32,049 bases of DNA, from NCBI GenBank assembly GCA_902806075.1, contig CADCVG010000061.1, positions 1-32,049 of the forward strand. Direction: 5' to 3'. The DNA comes from an uncultured Rubrobacteraceae bacterium. Lineage in GTDB: Bacteria; Actinomycetota; Rubrobacteria; Rubrobacterales; Rubrobacteraceae. Shown one piece after another: positions 9,897 through 17,977 of the stretch (position 1 is its first letter; each line of letters starts with the position of its first letter). Under the pieces are notes generated by a model. The model did not search any database. It was not told where the DNA came from and worked only from the letters and a program-made list of their open reading frames with translations. A program made the position numbers and the translations under genes.

Positions 9897-9902
9897 TATA
9901 AT
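9897..9902 (+). promoter_or_regulatory. -10 element before the response regulator gene
   Basis: A perfect TATAAT lies 34 nt upstream of the GTG start at 9937, in otherwise GC-rich DNA. No convincing -35 box is visible at 16-18 bp, so an activator may be needed. It suggests the two-component genes have their own transcript apart from the upstream operon. Confidence 0.5.
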
Positions 9903-9936
9903 CAAGTTGCGAGAAAGATCGGGGACGGAGACTTCA

Positions 9937-10617
9937 GTGATAAAGATCCTGGTCGTGGACGACGAACCCAACATTCGGGAGGTCGTGGGCCGGTACCTGC
10001 GGCGAGAAGGTTACGCAGTCGTCCCGGCCGCCGACGGCGAGGAGGCGCTGCGGTTGTACAGGCGCGAGAGGCCCGGCCTGGTCGTGCTCGACCTGATGCT
10101 GCCGAAGGTAAGCGGCATTGAGGTGTGCCGCCGGATCCAGGCTGAGGATCGGATACCCCTGATCATGTTGACCGCTCGGGGCGAGGAGGAGGATAGGATC
10201 TTGGGACTTGGCCTCGGCGCGGACGACTACATGGTCAAGCCTTTCTCTCCGCGCGAGCTGGTCGCCAGGGTCGGGGCGGTACTCCGGCGGACAGGCGAGG
10301 CCCGGGAGGCGAACGGGAGTGTGCTCGCCTTCGACGATCTGCGGATAGACCCGAACACGCGGGAGGTGACGGTCCGGGGTGAGCTCGCGACCCTCACGGC
10401 GCGGGAGTTCGACCTGCTCTACCATCTGGCCTCTCACCCCAAACGAGTGTTCACCCGAGACCAGCTAATGGAGGCAGTGTGGGGCTACACCTTCGCCGCC
10501 GAGACCAGCACCGTCACCGTGCATATGCGCCGCCTACGCGAGAAGATAGAGCCCGATGCCGCCGATCCACGCTACCTCCAGACCGTGTGGGGCGTCGGCT
10601 ACAGGTTCGGTGGGTAG
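9937..10617 (+). CDS. OmpR/PhoB-family response regulator
   Basis: I choose the GTG at 9937, with GGGGACGGAG just upstream; this gives the usual 226 residues and begins directly with IKILVVDDEPNIR. The receiver domain has the acidic DDE triad (residues 8-10), phospho-acceptor Asp52 in LVVLDLMLPK, and the conserved Lys in MVKPFSP. A winged-helix DNA-binding domain follows (LTAREFDLLYHL, VFTRDQLMEAVWGY, VTVHMRRLREKIE, VWGVGYRF). The partner kinase starts 6 nt after its stop. The family binds 11-bp direct repeats; matching elements occur at 1353-1413 and 11897-11928. The inducing signal is unknown. Confidence 0.92.
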   Translation: MIKILVVDDEPNIREVVGRYLRREGYAVVPAADGEEALRLYRRERPGLVVLDLMLPKVSGIEVCRRIQAEDRIPLIMLTARGEEEDRILGLGLGADDYMVKPFSPRELVARVGAVLRRTGEAREANGSVLAFDDLRIDPNTREVTVRGELATLTAREFDLLYHLASHPKRVFTRDQLMEAVWGYTFAAETSTVTVHMRRLREKIEPDAADPRYLQTVWGVGYRFGG

Positions 10618-10622
10618 AGCCG

Positions 10623-11858
10623 GTGCTTCGCACCGTAGGTATCTCTCTGCTGTTCCTCGCAGGCGCGCTGGCGATCGCCATCCTGGTCGGCGGAACGTTG
10701 TTGGGACTACCATCCTCGGACCTGCCGGACGTGGCGCTCCTGCTCGCCGGCGCGGGCGGTGGGGTCGGACTGGTCGCGCTGGTGGTGGTGCGGCCCGCCG
10801 TGCTCGGACGGTTGGGCGGCGTGCGGGCGCAGCTCGTTGGGGCCGGCCTTATCGGGAGCCTCCTCCTCCTCGGGATGGTGCTCGCGGGGTCCCGGGCGAT
10901 GTTCATCTCGGGCCACGATTTCGCGATCGTGCTGACCATGCTGCTCTTCGCAGCGGTGCTGTCCGTCGGCTTCAGCCTGCTCTGCGCGGCGCCGATGGCT
11001 GACCGCATCGAGAGGGTGAGAAGGGGTGCCACGCGGCTCAAGGAGGGCGAGTTGGGTTCCGATATCCCCGTCGAGGGGTGGGACGAGATAGCCGACCTCG
11101 CGAGAGACTTCAACCGCATGGCCCACTCACTCGAGGAGGCAGCGGAGCGCGAGCGCGAGATGGAGGAGGCCCGCAGAGACCTCATCGCCGCCGTCTCGCA
11201 CGACCTGCGCACGCCGCTCGCCTCTACCCGGGCCCTGATCGAAGCCCTCGCCGACGGCATAGCCGACAACCCCGAAACGGAGGCCCGCTACCTGGACTCC
11301 GCCAGCAAGGAGCTGGCGCACCTGAGCTATCTGATAGACGACCTCTTCGAGCTAGCCCGCATAGACGCCGGGGCGCTCGATCTGAAAATGGAGCTCGCCT
11401 CGTTGCACGATCTGATCTCCGACACGCTCTCGGGCTTCCGGCCGCAGGCAGAGCGGCTGGGCGTGCGGCTGGTAGGAGAGGTCTCCGGAGACGTAGACCC
11501 GGTGCTGATGAACCCCCCAAAGCTCCAGCGCGTGCTCCAGAACCTTATCTCCAACGCCCTGCGCCATACCCCCGCCGACGGCACCGTCCTGCTGCGGGCC
11601 GAGCCCCGGGGAGAGATGGTACACGTAGAGGTCGCCGACACAGGAGAAGGCATCGCCCCGCAGGACCTCCCGCGCGTCTTCGAGCGCTCGTTCCGTGCTG
11701 AGAGGTCCCGCACCCTCGCGGAGAAGGAGCACGACTCGGGCGCCGGACTGGGGCTCGCCATCGCGCGCGGCCTTATCGAAGCTCACGGCGGCAAGATCGA
11801 CGCCGTGAGCCACCCCGGCAGAGGCGCACTCTTCTACTTCACGCTACCCCGGGCGTAG
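10623..11858 (+). CDS. Membrane histidine kinase
   Basis: Starting at GTG 10623, six bases after the regulator's stop, the protein has 411 residues. Four hydrophobic segments (about residues 5-28, 36-58, 70-90 and 99-121) with short loops replace the usual large extracytoplasmic sensor. A HAMP domain follows (IERVRRGATRLKEGEL), then HisKA with His193 in AAVSHDLRTPLAS, and a HATPase_c domain with NLISNALRHTP, DTGEGI and GAGLGLAIARGLIEAHGG. The lack of an external domain suggests sensing in or at the membrane. It should phosphorylate the regulator encoded just upstream. Confidence 0.9.
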   Translation: MLRTVGISLLFLAGALAIAILVGGTLLGLPSSDLPDVALLLAGAGGGVGLVALVVVRPAVLGRLGGVRAQLVGAGLIGSLLLLGMVLAGSRAMFISGHDFAIVLTMLLFAAVLSVGFSLLCAAPMADRIERVRRGATRLKEGELGSDIPVEGWDEIADLARDFNRMAHSLEEAAEREREMEEARRDLIAAVSHDLRTPLASTRALIEALADGIADNPETEARYLDSASKELAHLSYLIDDLFELARIDAGALDLKMELASLHDLISDTLSGFRPQAERLGVRLVGEVSGDVDPVLMNPPKLQRVLQNLISNALRHTPADGTVLLRAEPRGEMVHVEVADTGEGIAPQDLPRVFERSFRAERSRTLAEKEHDSGAGLGLAIARGLIEAHGGKIDAVSHPGRGALFYFTLPRA

Positions 11859-11896
11859 GTACTCTCGCCTCTCGTTCAACGTCCCACAAGGGGCAG

Positions 11897-11928
11897 GTAA
11901 GAGTTCCGTAAGATTCAAGGCTTAAACT
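11897..11928. promoter_or_regulatory. Candidate response-regulator operator, second copy
   Basis: GTAAGA occurs at 11897 and again at 11908, an exact 11-bp direct repeat. The core GTTCCGTAAGATTCA and the following AGGCTTAAACT match the element at 1382-1407 in 20 of 26 positions. It lies about 55 bp upstream of the -35 box at 11981. The regulator encoded at 9937 is the natural candidate to bind it. Confidence 0.5.
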
Positions 11929-11980
11929 GCATCCGGAGACTGCAAAAAGAGATCTACCCGGGGCCAGTACTCGTAGCTCT

Positions 11981-12009
11981 TTGAGAGTACGGGCAGCGGA
12001 GGTTATATA
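11981..12009 (+). promoter_or_regulatory. Sigma-70-type promoter upstream of the flavoprotein/radical SAM pair
   Basis: TTGAGA (11981-11986) and TATATA (12004-12009) are separated by 17 bp, a good vegetative promoter arrangement in a GC-rich genome. It reads towards the flavoprotein gene at 12313 and lies just downstream of the repeated operator-like element. Confidence 0.5.
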
Positions 12010-12289
12010 CTGCCACCGGGATGGATCATCGCGGTAATGTTCCGAAGGGAGAACAGTGAGAGAGAGCTAGCTTTGCCAGATCGTCGCCGTTGCGGGCGCT
12101 CGCCACCTCTCCCTTGTGCTGCAGGGGGGTCAGGGTCTCGTCGGTCGTAGTCTTCATCCGACTCGCCGAGGTCGTGGCCCGGGAACTGGGCGCCGCCGCG
12201 ATGGTGCTCTGGGCGCGAAGCAGCGAACCGGAGGGGGCGAAAGCCCCGCTCGAACACCTCGAACCCGGCCTCCAAGGGAGACTCACCTG

Positions 12290-12316
12290 ATGCATACAAA
12301 AAAAGGTCTGGTATGA
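12290..12316 (+). CDS. Putative 8-codon leader ORF coupled to the flavoprotein gene
   Basis: ATG at 12290 follows AAGGGAG (12274-12280) at ideal spacing and encodes MHTKKGLV. Its TGA overlaps the next gene's ATG as ATGA. The same design occurs at 5734-5781 before another flavoprotein. Coupled translation or leader-peptide control is inferred; the peptide is too short for any family assignment. Confidence 0.35.
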   Translation: MHTKKGLV

Positions 12317-13566
12317 GGCTGAGAGATACCCGTTGTGCGGTGATCGGCGCAGGCCCCATCGGCCTCGAAGCCGCCCTCTACGCCGCCAGGCTCGGCGCAG
12401 ATGTGACCCTCTACGAGCGGGGAGAGGAAGTCTCCGCCAACGTCCGTGACTGGGGACACGTCTCGATGTTCTCCCCCTTCGCCATGAACCACTCACCTTT
12501 GGGCGCCGACCTCCTCGCCGAGGCCGGCCACGCCCTGCCCGACGACGGAGCCTATCAAAGCGGCGCTGAATACGTCGAGACCTATCTCGAACCGCTCGCG
12601 GGCCTGTCCCTCCTGGAGGGGAGGGTAGAGCTTGGCACGCACGTCGTCTCCGTCGGCAAGGACGGGCTCGCCAAGGGGGACCTTATCGGGCAAGAGGCGC
12701 GACTGGGGAGGCCGTTCAGGCTGCTCGTCCAGGAATCCAACGGGGAGGAGCGTATACGCCTCGCCGACATCGTGTTGGATTGCGCGGGCATGTACGGCAA
12801 CCCGAACGCTTTAGGCAACGGCGGCATCCCGGCACCCGGCGAACGCGCGCTGCGGGGCCGCATCTCTTACCGCCTCCCCGACGTGCTCGGGAGAGAGCGC
12901 CGCGACTTCGCGGGCAAGACGACGCTGCTCGCCGGCGACGGCTACTCGGCCGCCACGACGCTCCTCGGGCTGCTAAAGCTCGCCCGGGAGGAGCCCGGTA
13001 CGCGCGTCATCTGGGTGACGAGCCGGTACCCCTCTCTCCCAACTATCGAAGACGATTCCCTCCCGCGCCGGGCGGCGCTCACCGAAGAGGCCGGTCGAGT
13101 AGCGGTAGAGGGAGACCCGAACCTCGACCATATCTCCGGCGGCCTCGTCGAGGAGGTCCGGGAGACACCGGACGGGGTGTTCCGTATGATCCTCGGAACA
13201 GACCCGGCGCGAGAGATAAGGGCAGACCGGATCGTTGCCAACGTCGGCTACTCGCCCGACAACTCGCTCTATCGGGAGCTACAAATCCACGAGTGCTACG
13301 CCTCGCGCGGGCCGATGAGCCTGTCGGCGGCGCTCTTGGCCGCAGGCGGTGGCGGAGGCGACTGTCTCGCCGTGCCGCTCTTGGGGGCTGCGACGCTCAA
13401 GAACCCCGAGCCGGGCTTCTTCATCCTCGGCAGCAAGAGCTACGGCAAGGGGTTCAACTTCCTGCTGAAGACGGGCCTGGAGCAGATCCACGACGCGTTC
13501 ACCCTTATCACCGGCCGGGCGGAAGGAGACCTCCAGGGCGCGTCCTCGGTAGCCGCCGGCTCGTAA
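12313..13566 (+). CDS. FAD/NAD(P)-dependent oxidoreductase or monooxygenase
   Basis: The 417-residue protein starts with a dinucleotide-binding motif (VIGAGPIGLEAALYAARLGADVTLYERG is split as VIGAGPIG then LYERG), followed by DWGHVSMFSPFAMNHSP, a segment reminiscent of flavin monooxygenases. A Cys-containing VLDCAGMYGNPN and a GDGYSAATTLLGLLKLA motif suggest a second nucleotide site. The C-terminal half contains VANVGYSPDNSLYRELQIHECYA and a Gly-rich loop, ending in GFNFLLKTGLEQI. I cannot assign a substrate. It lies 43 nt before the phosphoesterase-radical SAM fusion and probably acts in the same pathway, perhaps oxidising a small metabolite that the radical SAM enzyme makes or uses. Confidence 0.7.
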   Translation: MRLRDTRCAVIGAGPIGLEAALYAARLGADVTLYERGEEVSANVRDWGHVSMFSPFAMNHSPLGADLLAEAGHALPDDGAYQSGAEYVETYLEPLAGLSLLEGRVELGTHVVSVGKDGLAKGDLIGQEARLGRPFRLLVQESNGEERIRLADIVLDCAGMYGNPNALGNGGIPAPGERALRGRISYRLPDVLGRERRDFAGKTTLLAGDGYSAATTLLGLLKLAREEPGTRVIWVTSRYPSLPTIEDDSLPRRAALTEEAGRVAVEGDPNLDHISGGLVEEVRETPDGVFRMILGTDPAREIRADRIVANVGYSPDNSLYRELQIHECYASRGPMSLSAALLAAGGGGGDCLAVPLLGAATLKNPEPGFFILGSKSYGKGFNFLLKTGLEQIHDAFTLITGRAEGDLQGASSVAAGS

Positions 13567-13609
13567 AGTACGATCGTTTCGATTCAGATCCCGAAGGGAG
13601 GCTCGCTGA

Positions 13610-15310
13610 ATGCGGGTGGTAGAAGAGCAGACCAGTTACAAAACCATCGCGGTCTTCGGCGGCGTATACAACAACGCGCTCGCGCTTGAGGCGGTGATCC
13701 AGGACGCAAAAGAGCGGGGTGCCGAGGCGCTCTACTGTCTGGGGGACCTCGGCGGATACGGGCCGCACCCTGATTCCGTGTGGGCGCCTCTCGTGGAGCA
13801 TGATGTAAAGTGCATAGCCGGGAACTACGACATCTCCATCCGGGAGGACCGCCCGGACTGCGGCTGCGGTTACACCGACGAGCGAGACAACCTCTACGCA
13901 CAGGTAGCCTACGACTACACCCGCGAGAACACCTCCGATGAGTTCAAGGAGTGGATGAACACCTTCCCGGACCAGATCCTCCTCACGATGGGCGAGAAGA
14001 CCATCAGGATGGTCCATGGGAGCCCCTTCGCGGTGAACGAGTTCCTCTGGGAGTCCACCCCGGACGACGTGCTCGGGCTGCGCCTGAACGAGAGCGGCAC
14101 GGACCTACTCCTCTGCACCCACACAGGCCTGCACTGGCAGCGGGAGATAAACGGGCGCAGGTTAGTGAACGTCGGGGCGATAGGACGCCCGGCGAACGAT
14201 GGACGCACAGAGGTCTGGTACGCCATCCTGCGCGAGGCGGGGGGCGAGGTGGAGGCGGAGTTCGTCCCCGTCGCCTACGACCACGAAGCTCTAGCAGATC
14301 AGATGCGCGAGGAGGGCCTGCCCGAGCCGTTCGTCGAGACGATACTCACGGGCTGGTGGACGAGTTGCCTGGAGATCCTCCCCCCTTACGAGCGCTCGAA
14401 GGGGCGCTTCCATCTGTACAGGGAGGCGGCGGAGATCGAGGTTGGCGAGAGCGTCTCCTGGGGAGACGCGGCGGCGCTACCGGACGACGGGCGCGACGTC
14501 GTCTCCATCTTCGGGACCCCGCTCTTCCCGGCACACCTGTGGGTCTACACCAACTACGATTGCAACTATAGCTGTGGCTACTGCTCGGTTGGGTCTAACC
14601 CGCGCGTCGCGCGCCGGTCGATCGGGGTCGAGAGGTTCGAGCGTCTGATCGGGGAGGCCAGCGAGCTCGGCTTCAAGCACCTCTACCTGACCGGCGGGGA
14701 GGCTTTCCTGCTCCCCGAGCTCGACGAGCTGCTTGAGATAGCGGTCCCGAACATACCGACGACCGTGCTGACCAACGCCACCCTCTTCAGAGGCAAGAGG
14801 CGCGAGGTCCTCGAACGCTTTGCGGGAGAACCGAACTTCTCCTTGCAGGTGTCGGTAGACGGCGGTATCCCGGAGCTGCACGATGCGTATCGGGGGCCGG
14901 GGAGCTGGAAGAAGGCGATGGAGGGGATCGAAGTCGCCCGGTCTCTGGGGGTACGGGTCAGGGTCGGGACGACGGAGACGCCGGAGAATAAGGCGGGCGT
15001 TCCGGTGTTGCGGGAGATGCTCGGGGGGCTCGGGGTCGCGCCGGAGGACCATATCGTGCGGCCCCTGATCAAACGCGGAGAGTCCGACGAGGGGATGGAG
15101 ATCGAGGGCTCCATGCTCGTCCCGGAGCTTACGGTCTCCTCAGAGGGCGTGGCCTGGCACCCGGCCGGGGTGAACGTCGCCGGGATAACGGACCTCCTGA
15201 TAAGCCGGGAGATCTTCCCGCTCCGCCGCCCCGTGGAGTACGCCGTGGAGCGCTTCCTGGAGTACCGCCAGCTCGACGGCTCCCTCCCCCGCGCCTACCA
15301 CTGCGCCTGA
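13610..15310 (+). CDS. Degenerate metallophosphoesterase domain fused to radical SAM domain
   Basis: Residues ~12-230 align motif by motif with YfcE/MJ0936-type calcineurin-like phosphoesterases, but the first motif is GGVYNN where SDIHGN is usual, so the metal-1 Asp and His become Gly18 and Tyr20. GDLGGYG keeps Asp46; GNYD keeps Asn72 but His becomes Tyr73; MVHGSP keeps His136; CTHTGLH keeps His171 while the second His is Gly173. Metal-2 ligands therefore survive and metal-1 ligands are lost. Residues ~305-566 form a radical SAM domain with CNYSCGYC (Cys318, Cys322, Cys325) binding the [4Fe-4S] cluster, LTGGEAF near the SAM site, and SVDGGIPELHDAYRG. AAGGGAGG supports the ATG. The substrate is unknown; its partner is the flavoprotein just upstream. 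Confidence 0.82.
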   Translation: MRVVEEQTSYKTIAVFGGVYNNALALEAVIQDAKERGAEALYCLGDLGGYGPHPDSVWAPLVEHDVKCIAGNYDISIREDRPDCGCGYTDERDNLYAQVAYDYTRENTSDEFKEWMNTFPDQILLTMGEKTIRMVHGSPFAVNEFLWESTPDDVLGLRLNESGTDLLLCTHTGLHWQREINGRRLVNVGAIGRPANDGRTEVWYAILREAGGEVEAEFVPVAYDHEALADQMREEGLPEPFVETILTGWWTSCLEILPPYERSKGRFHLYREAAEIEVGESVSWGDAAALPDDGRDVVSIFGTPLFPAHLWVYTNYDCNYSCGYCSVGSNPRVARRSIGVERFERLIGEASELGFKHLYLTGGEAFLLPELDELLEIAVPNIPTTVLTNATLFRGKRREVLERFAGEPNFSLQVSVDGGIPELHDAYRGPGSWKKAMEGIEVARSLGVRVRVGTTETPENKAGVPVLREMLGGLGVAPEDHIVRPLIKRGESDEGMEIEGSMLVPELTVSSEGVAWHPAGVNVAGITDLLISREIFPLRRPVEYAVERFLEYRQLDGSLPRAYHCA

Positions 15311-15617
15311 AGGGTAGCGCGCGGGAGATCGGCGGTCTTACGCTCGCCCTCGTCCAACGTCAGTAGATAGCCAAGTGGAACGAATTTGGGCGGCGTTGCA
15401 ACCCGCGTCCGACGAAGCGGTCGGGCCGCTAGCGTTCTTCTCTGACAGCGGCGCTCGTAAAGGTTGATCCTGCTAGCTGAAGAGGCTGCTGGAGAGAATC
15501 GCCAGAGTTCTCCAACCGTTCCACGCGCTCAGAGAGAGCCACACCCAAACCAGGGACCAATACTAACGCGCACCGCTGTGAGATGTGTGCCCGACCGGGG
15601 CTCTGCTAGGCGGAGGG
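15311..15617. other. Convergent intergenic region, no gene seen
   Basis: This 307-bp gap separates the converging radical SAM and thyX genes. I see no ORF with a plausible start and family resemblance, no tRNA, and no clear stem followed by a T-run. It presumably contains terminators that cannot be recognised by eye. Confidence 0.4.
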
Positions 15618-16547
15618 TCAGGCCTTTCTGTACTTCGTCGTCACCTTGTGGGTGCCGTCGGGGAGGCTCTGGAGCTGGTAGTCGCCGAAGAGGATCGGGT
15701 CGGTCCTCACTAGGCAGAGGAAGAGCCGTACGGCGAGGGTCCGGATCTCGCTCTCCGCGTGCTCGTCAGCCCGCATCTCGACTATGTGCCGCAAGGCCCT
15801 CACGTTCCCAGTAAACATCATCGGCGCCTCGGTCTCGTTTGGCAACAAAGAGCGCGACGTCTGCTGCACCTTCTTGCGCGCGTCGGTCCGGTACTCGGCG
15901 TCGAGCAGCGCCTCTCCCCTCTCCTGCCGCTCCAGCAATCGTCCCGCCATCTCCTCGTACTCCGCCGCCGCCCTATCCACCCGCTCCTCGAAGAGCCGGT
16001 GCAACTCCCCGTCATCCTGGTACTCGGGCCGCTCCACGAAGCGAAGCACACTCCCCGAAACGTACCGCTGAGAGACCTGCGAGATCCCGACGCCAGCGCG
16101 ATGCCGGACCAACTCGTGCGTGACGCTGCGGCTGATCCCGTAGAGCAAGAAGCTAAAGCTCGCGTGCTCCAACACGCTTCCGTGTCCCGCCGAGGTGAGC
16201 CGCTCGAAGTACGCGGCGGCGTTCTCGTTGGTCGTGCGCCGGGGGCCGAATGACGCATAGCATAACTGCCCCGCCGTCTTGCATAGCTGCGAGGAGTCAG
16301 GCAGCTCGGTCGGGTCGTCGATATACGCCGGGAACCCTAGCTCCGGGTCGAAGCCCTCCAGGAAGTCGCCGAGACCCCGGACGTTGACTTGAGGTTTCGA
16401 GAGCATGACCACACCGGGTGCTTTGAGATACGCGGTCCCGGTCCCCGTTCGGTAGACGGGCGAGTGGATGGCCGGGAAGCCGTCGGCGACGGTCCCTCCC
16501 AGGCTCTCGAACAGCTCTGTCGTGCGCCCGCGCTCGGTGGTCTCCAA
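15618..16547 (-). CDS. thyX: Flavin-dependent thymidylate synthase ThyX
   Basis: ThyX makes dTMP from dUMP with methylenetetrahydrofolate, FAD and NADPH. The signature is RHRAGVGISQVSQRYV, with SVLEHASFSFLLYGISR before it and NVRALRHIVEMRADEHAESEIR in the C-terminal half (shown as NVRALRHIVEMRADEHAE). There is one residue more between RHR and the Ser than in mycobacterial RHRHFSYSQLSQRY, i.e. the X8 form. At 309 residues it is longer than the common ~250, with about 60 extra residues at the N-terminus. The start is TTG, chosen for GAAGGGAG just upstream. It follows the sigma factor gene by 53 nt on the same strand and may be the last gene of that transcript. Confidence 0.92.
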   Translation of the reverse strand: METTERGRTTELFESLGGTVADGFPAIHSPVYRTGTGTAYLKAPGVVMLSKPQVNVRGLGDFLEGFDPELGFPAYIDDPTELPDSSQLCKTAGQLCYASFGPRRTTNENAAAYFERLTSAGHGSVLEHASFSFLLYGISRSVTHELVRHRAGVGISQVSQRYVSGSVLRFVERPEYQDDGELHRLFEERVDRAAAEYEEMAGRLLERQERGEALLDAEYRTDARKKVQQTSRSLLPNETEAPMMFTGNVRALRHIVEMRADEHAESEIRTLAVRLFLCLVRTDPILFGDYQLQSLPDGTHKVTTKYRKA

Positions 16548-16600
16548 GTGGCTCCCTTCTCCGTTCTTTCGAAGGGAAGGTTAGCGCATCCGGCGGCATT

Positions 16601-17443
16601 CTACACGGCTTCGGAGAGGGCGCGCCTTAGGGTGCCGGCGTAGCGTCCGGTGCGGATGGTCCTAAGCGCCTTTATCTCGACCTGCCGCACCCGCTCCTGG
16701 GAGATCCCCAACGCCTCGGAGACCTCGCGCAGGGTGCTGGTCTCGCCGCCGTCGAGTCCGTGGCGCATCTTGAGGATGCTGGCCTCACGCTCGGGCAGGG
16801 ACCTCACGGCCTCGCGCAGGGTACCCTCCCACTGCCCGACCTCGACCTGGGCGTACTCGTCGCCGGATCTCTCGTCGGAGAGTAGATCGCCCATCTCGGC
16901 CCCCTCGTCATCGGCGGTCCCGAGCCTCGCGTTGATGCTGCTGATGGGCTGGCCGACCTCGTGCAACCTCCTCGCCTCCTCGGGCTTTATGCCAAGGCGC
17001 TCGGCTAGCTCATCCTCGGTAGCATCGCGCCCAAGCTCGATGGAGAGCTCGTTCTCGGCGCGCCTGAGACGAAACAGGGCGTCCACGACGTGACCCGGCA
17101 GGCGGACGGTGCGTGCCTGATCCGCGATAGCTCGGGTGATGGCCTGACGGATCCACCACGTGGCATACGTCGAGAAACGGTTGCCCAGAGACGGGTCGAA
17201 GCGCTCGACGGCTTTTATAAGGCCCGCGTTCCCCTCCTGAATGAGGTCCTCGAATAGCACACCCCGTCCCCGGTACTTCTTGGCGATAGAGATCACCAAC
17301 CGCAAGTTGGACTCTACGAGATGCCTTCTGGCGGCCAGATCTCCCTCGCGGGCGCGCCGCGATAGCTCGCGCTCCTCGCCAGCATCGAGCAACCGTCCGC
17401 CCCGTATCCCTGCCAGGTACTGTGTGAGAGTGTCCTGCGCCAT
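16601..17443 (-). CDS. Group-2 RNA polymerase sigma factor (sigma-70 family)
   Basis: At 280 residues it has regions 1.2, 2, 3 and 4 but no region 1.1, as in non-essential primary-like (group 2) sigma factors. Region 1.2 is [10 protein letters not shown]. Region 2 is near-consensus: [53 protein letters not shown], which covers core binding, -10 recognition and melting. Region 4 carries [19 protein letters not shown], the -35-binding helix-turn-helix. Promoter preference should resemble that of the housekeeping factor. AAGGGG stands before the ATG. It is 52 nt downstream of the two zinc-ribbon genes, which suggests expression with the DNA-annealing candidate, possibly as part of a stress response. 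Confidence 0.88.
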   Translation of the reverse strand: MAQDTLTQYLAGIRGGRLLDAGEERELSRRAREGDLAARRHLVESNLRLVISIAKKYRGRGVLFEDLIQEGNAGLIKAVERFDPSLGNRFSTYATWWIRQAITRAIADQARTVRLPGHVVDALFRLRRAENELSIELGRDATEDELAERLGIKPEEARRLHEVGQPISSINARLGTADDEGAEMGDLLSDERSGDEYAQVEVGQWEGTLREAVRSLPEREASILKMRHGLDGGETSTLREVSEALGISQERVRQVEIKALRTIRTGRYAGTLRRALSEAV

Positions 17444-17495
17444 CCCATCCCCTTTCTTTAGAGTCAGTCCTCTCGTCGGCTGACTGCCTTCTCTG

Positions 17496-17768
17496 CTACG
17501 CCGCCGGATGCTTCCCGCCTACTCGCGGTCCTCCGTGCGTAACGAAACGTTCCAAGATGCGGTCGTCGAGACTACTGGTAACCTGCCAGGCCGAGCCGCA
17601 CACCGGGCACCGCAACTCCAGGAGCCGTCTCTCGCCCCGCTCCACGACCGCCTCTTTGAGAGAATGGAGGCAGCAGGCGGGCAGCCCCCGCACGTACACC
17701 TCGTCCTCCGGCCTCTTCGCGGGGGCGAGGGTGGTGTCCGGCCTCAAAGCCTCTCTCTTCCCAGCCAC
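17496..17768 (-). CDS. Small zinc-ribbon protein B
   Basis: The 90-residue protein has a four-cysteine layout, LPACC then [12 protein letters not shown], fit for one zinc ion, with charged flanks. Its core resembles the protein encoded just upstream (LPxCC ... CPxCGxSWQ), so the two look like tandem paralogues. Its GTG start shares a base with the upstream TAG (TAGTG), implying coupled translation. No function is known to me; a nucleic-acid or protein-binding zinc ribbon is the likely fold. Confidence 0.65.
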   Translation of the reverse strand: MAGKREALRPDTTLAPAKRPEDEVYVRGLPACCLHSLKEAVVERGERRLLELRCPVCGSAWQVTSSLDDRILERFVTHGGPRVGGKHPAA

Positions 17769-17977
17769 TACGCGGCCCCCTTCCGCTCTCTATCACTCGC
17801 GCGCTCGGTGAACGCGCACTCCTCGGGCTCCACGGGCAGAGGAGCCTGCCAGGACGCGCCGCAGGCCGGGCAGTCGAAGGAGCTTTCGGCGCTCGCGGCG
17901 TCACGCCGGCAGCATCCCGGGAGGTCCTCCTCGTACAGAGTCTCCCCTCCCAGAGACGCCATCCAGAGGCGCACCAT
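17768..17977 (-). CDS. Small zinc-ribbon protein A
   Basis: I choose the ATG at 17977, which overlaps the upstream stop as TAATG, giving 69 residues; an in-frame upstream start would extend it by 11 residues. LPGCC and FDCPACGASWQ supply four cysteines for zinc. It is paralogous to the next gene. The start/stop overlaps on both sides show that this protein is made together with the annealing-protein candidate and zinc-ribbon protein B. It is too small for catalysis, so an adaptor or DNA-binding role is more likely. Confidence 0.65.
   Translation of the reverse strand: MVRLWMASLGGETLYEEDLPGCCRRDAASAESSFDCPACGASWQAPLPVEPEECAFTERASDRERKGAA

Larger units (their letters stand above)
11859..12289. 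other. Intergenic region before the flavoprotein gene
   Basis: This 431-bp stretch holds an operator-like element (11897-11928) and a promoter (11981-12009). Between about 12060 and 12289 it is open in several frames, but none has a family resemblance or a good start; it may be an untranslated leader or a decayed gene. The distance from promoter to the flavoprotein start, about 300 nt, is unusually long. Confidence 0.4.

Noticed and set aside
12310-12340. GGCTGAGAGATACCCGTTG looks like part of a TPP riboswitch
   Set aside because: It lies inside the flavoprotein's first codons, and the required downstream ACCTGATC...GGATAA part and closing helix are absent. The match is best explained by chance.
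12003-12359. 118-codon minus-strand frame in the leader region
   Set aside because: Composition is Arg/Pro/Ser-rich, it crosses into the start of the flavoprotein gene, and it lacks a ribosome-binding site.
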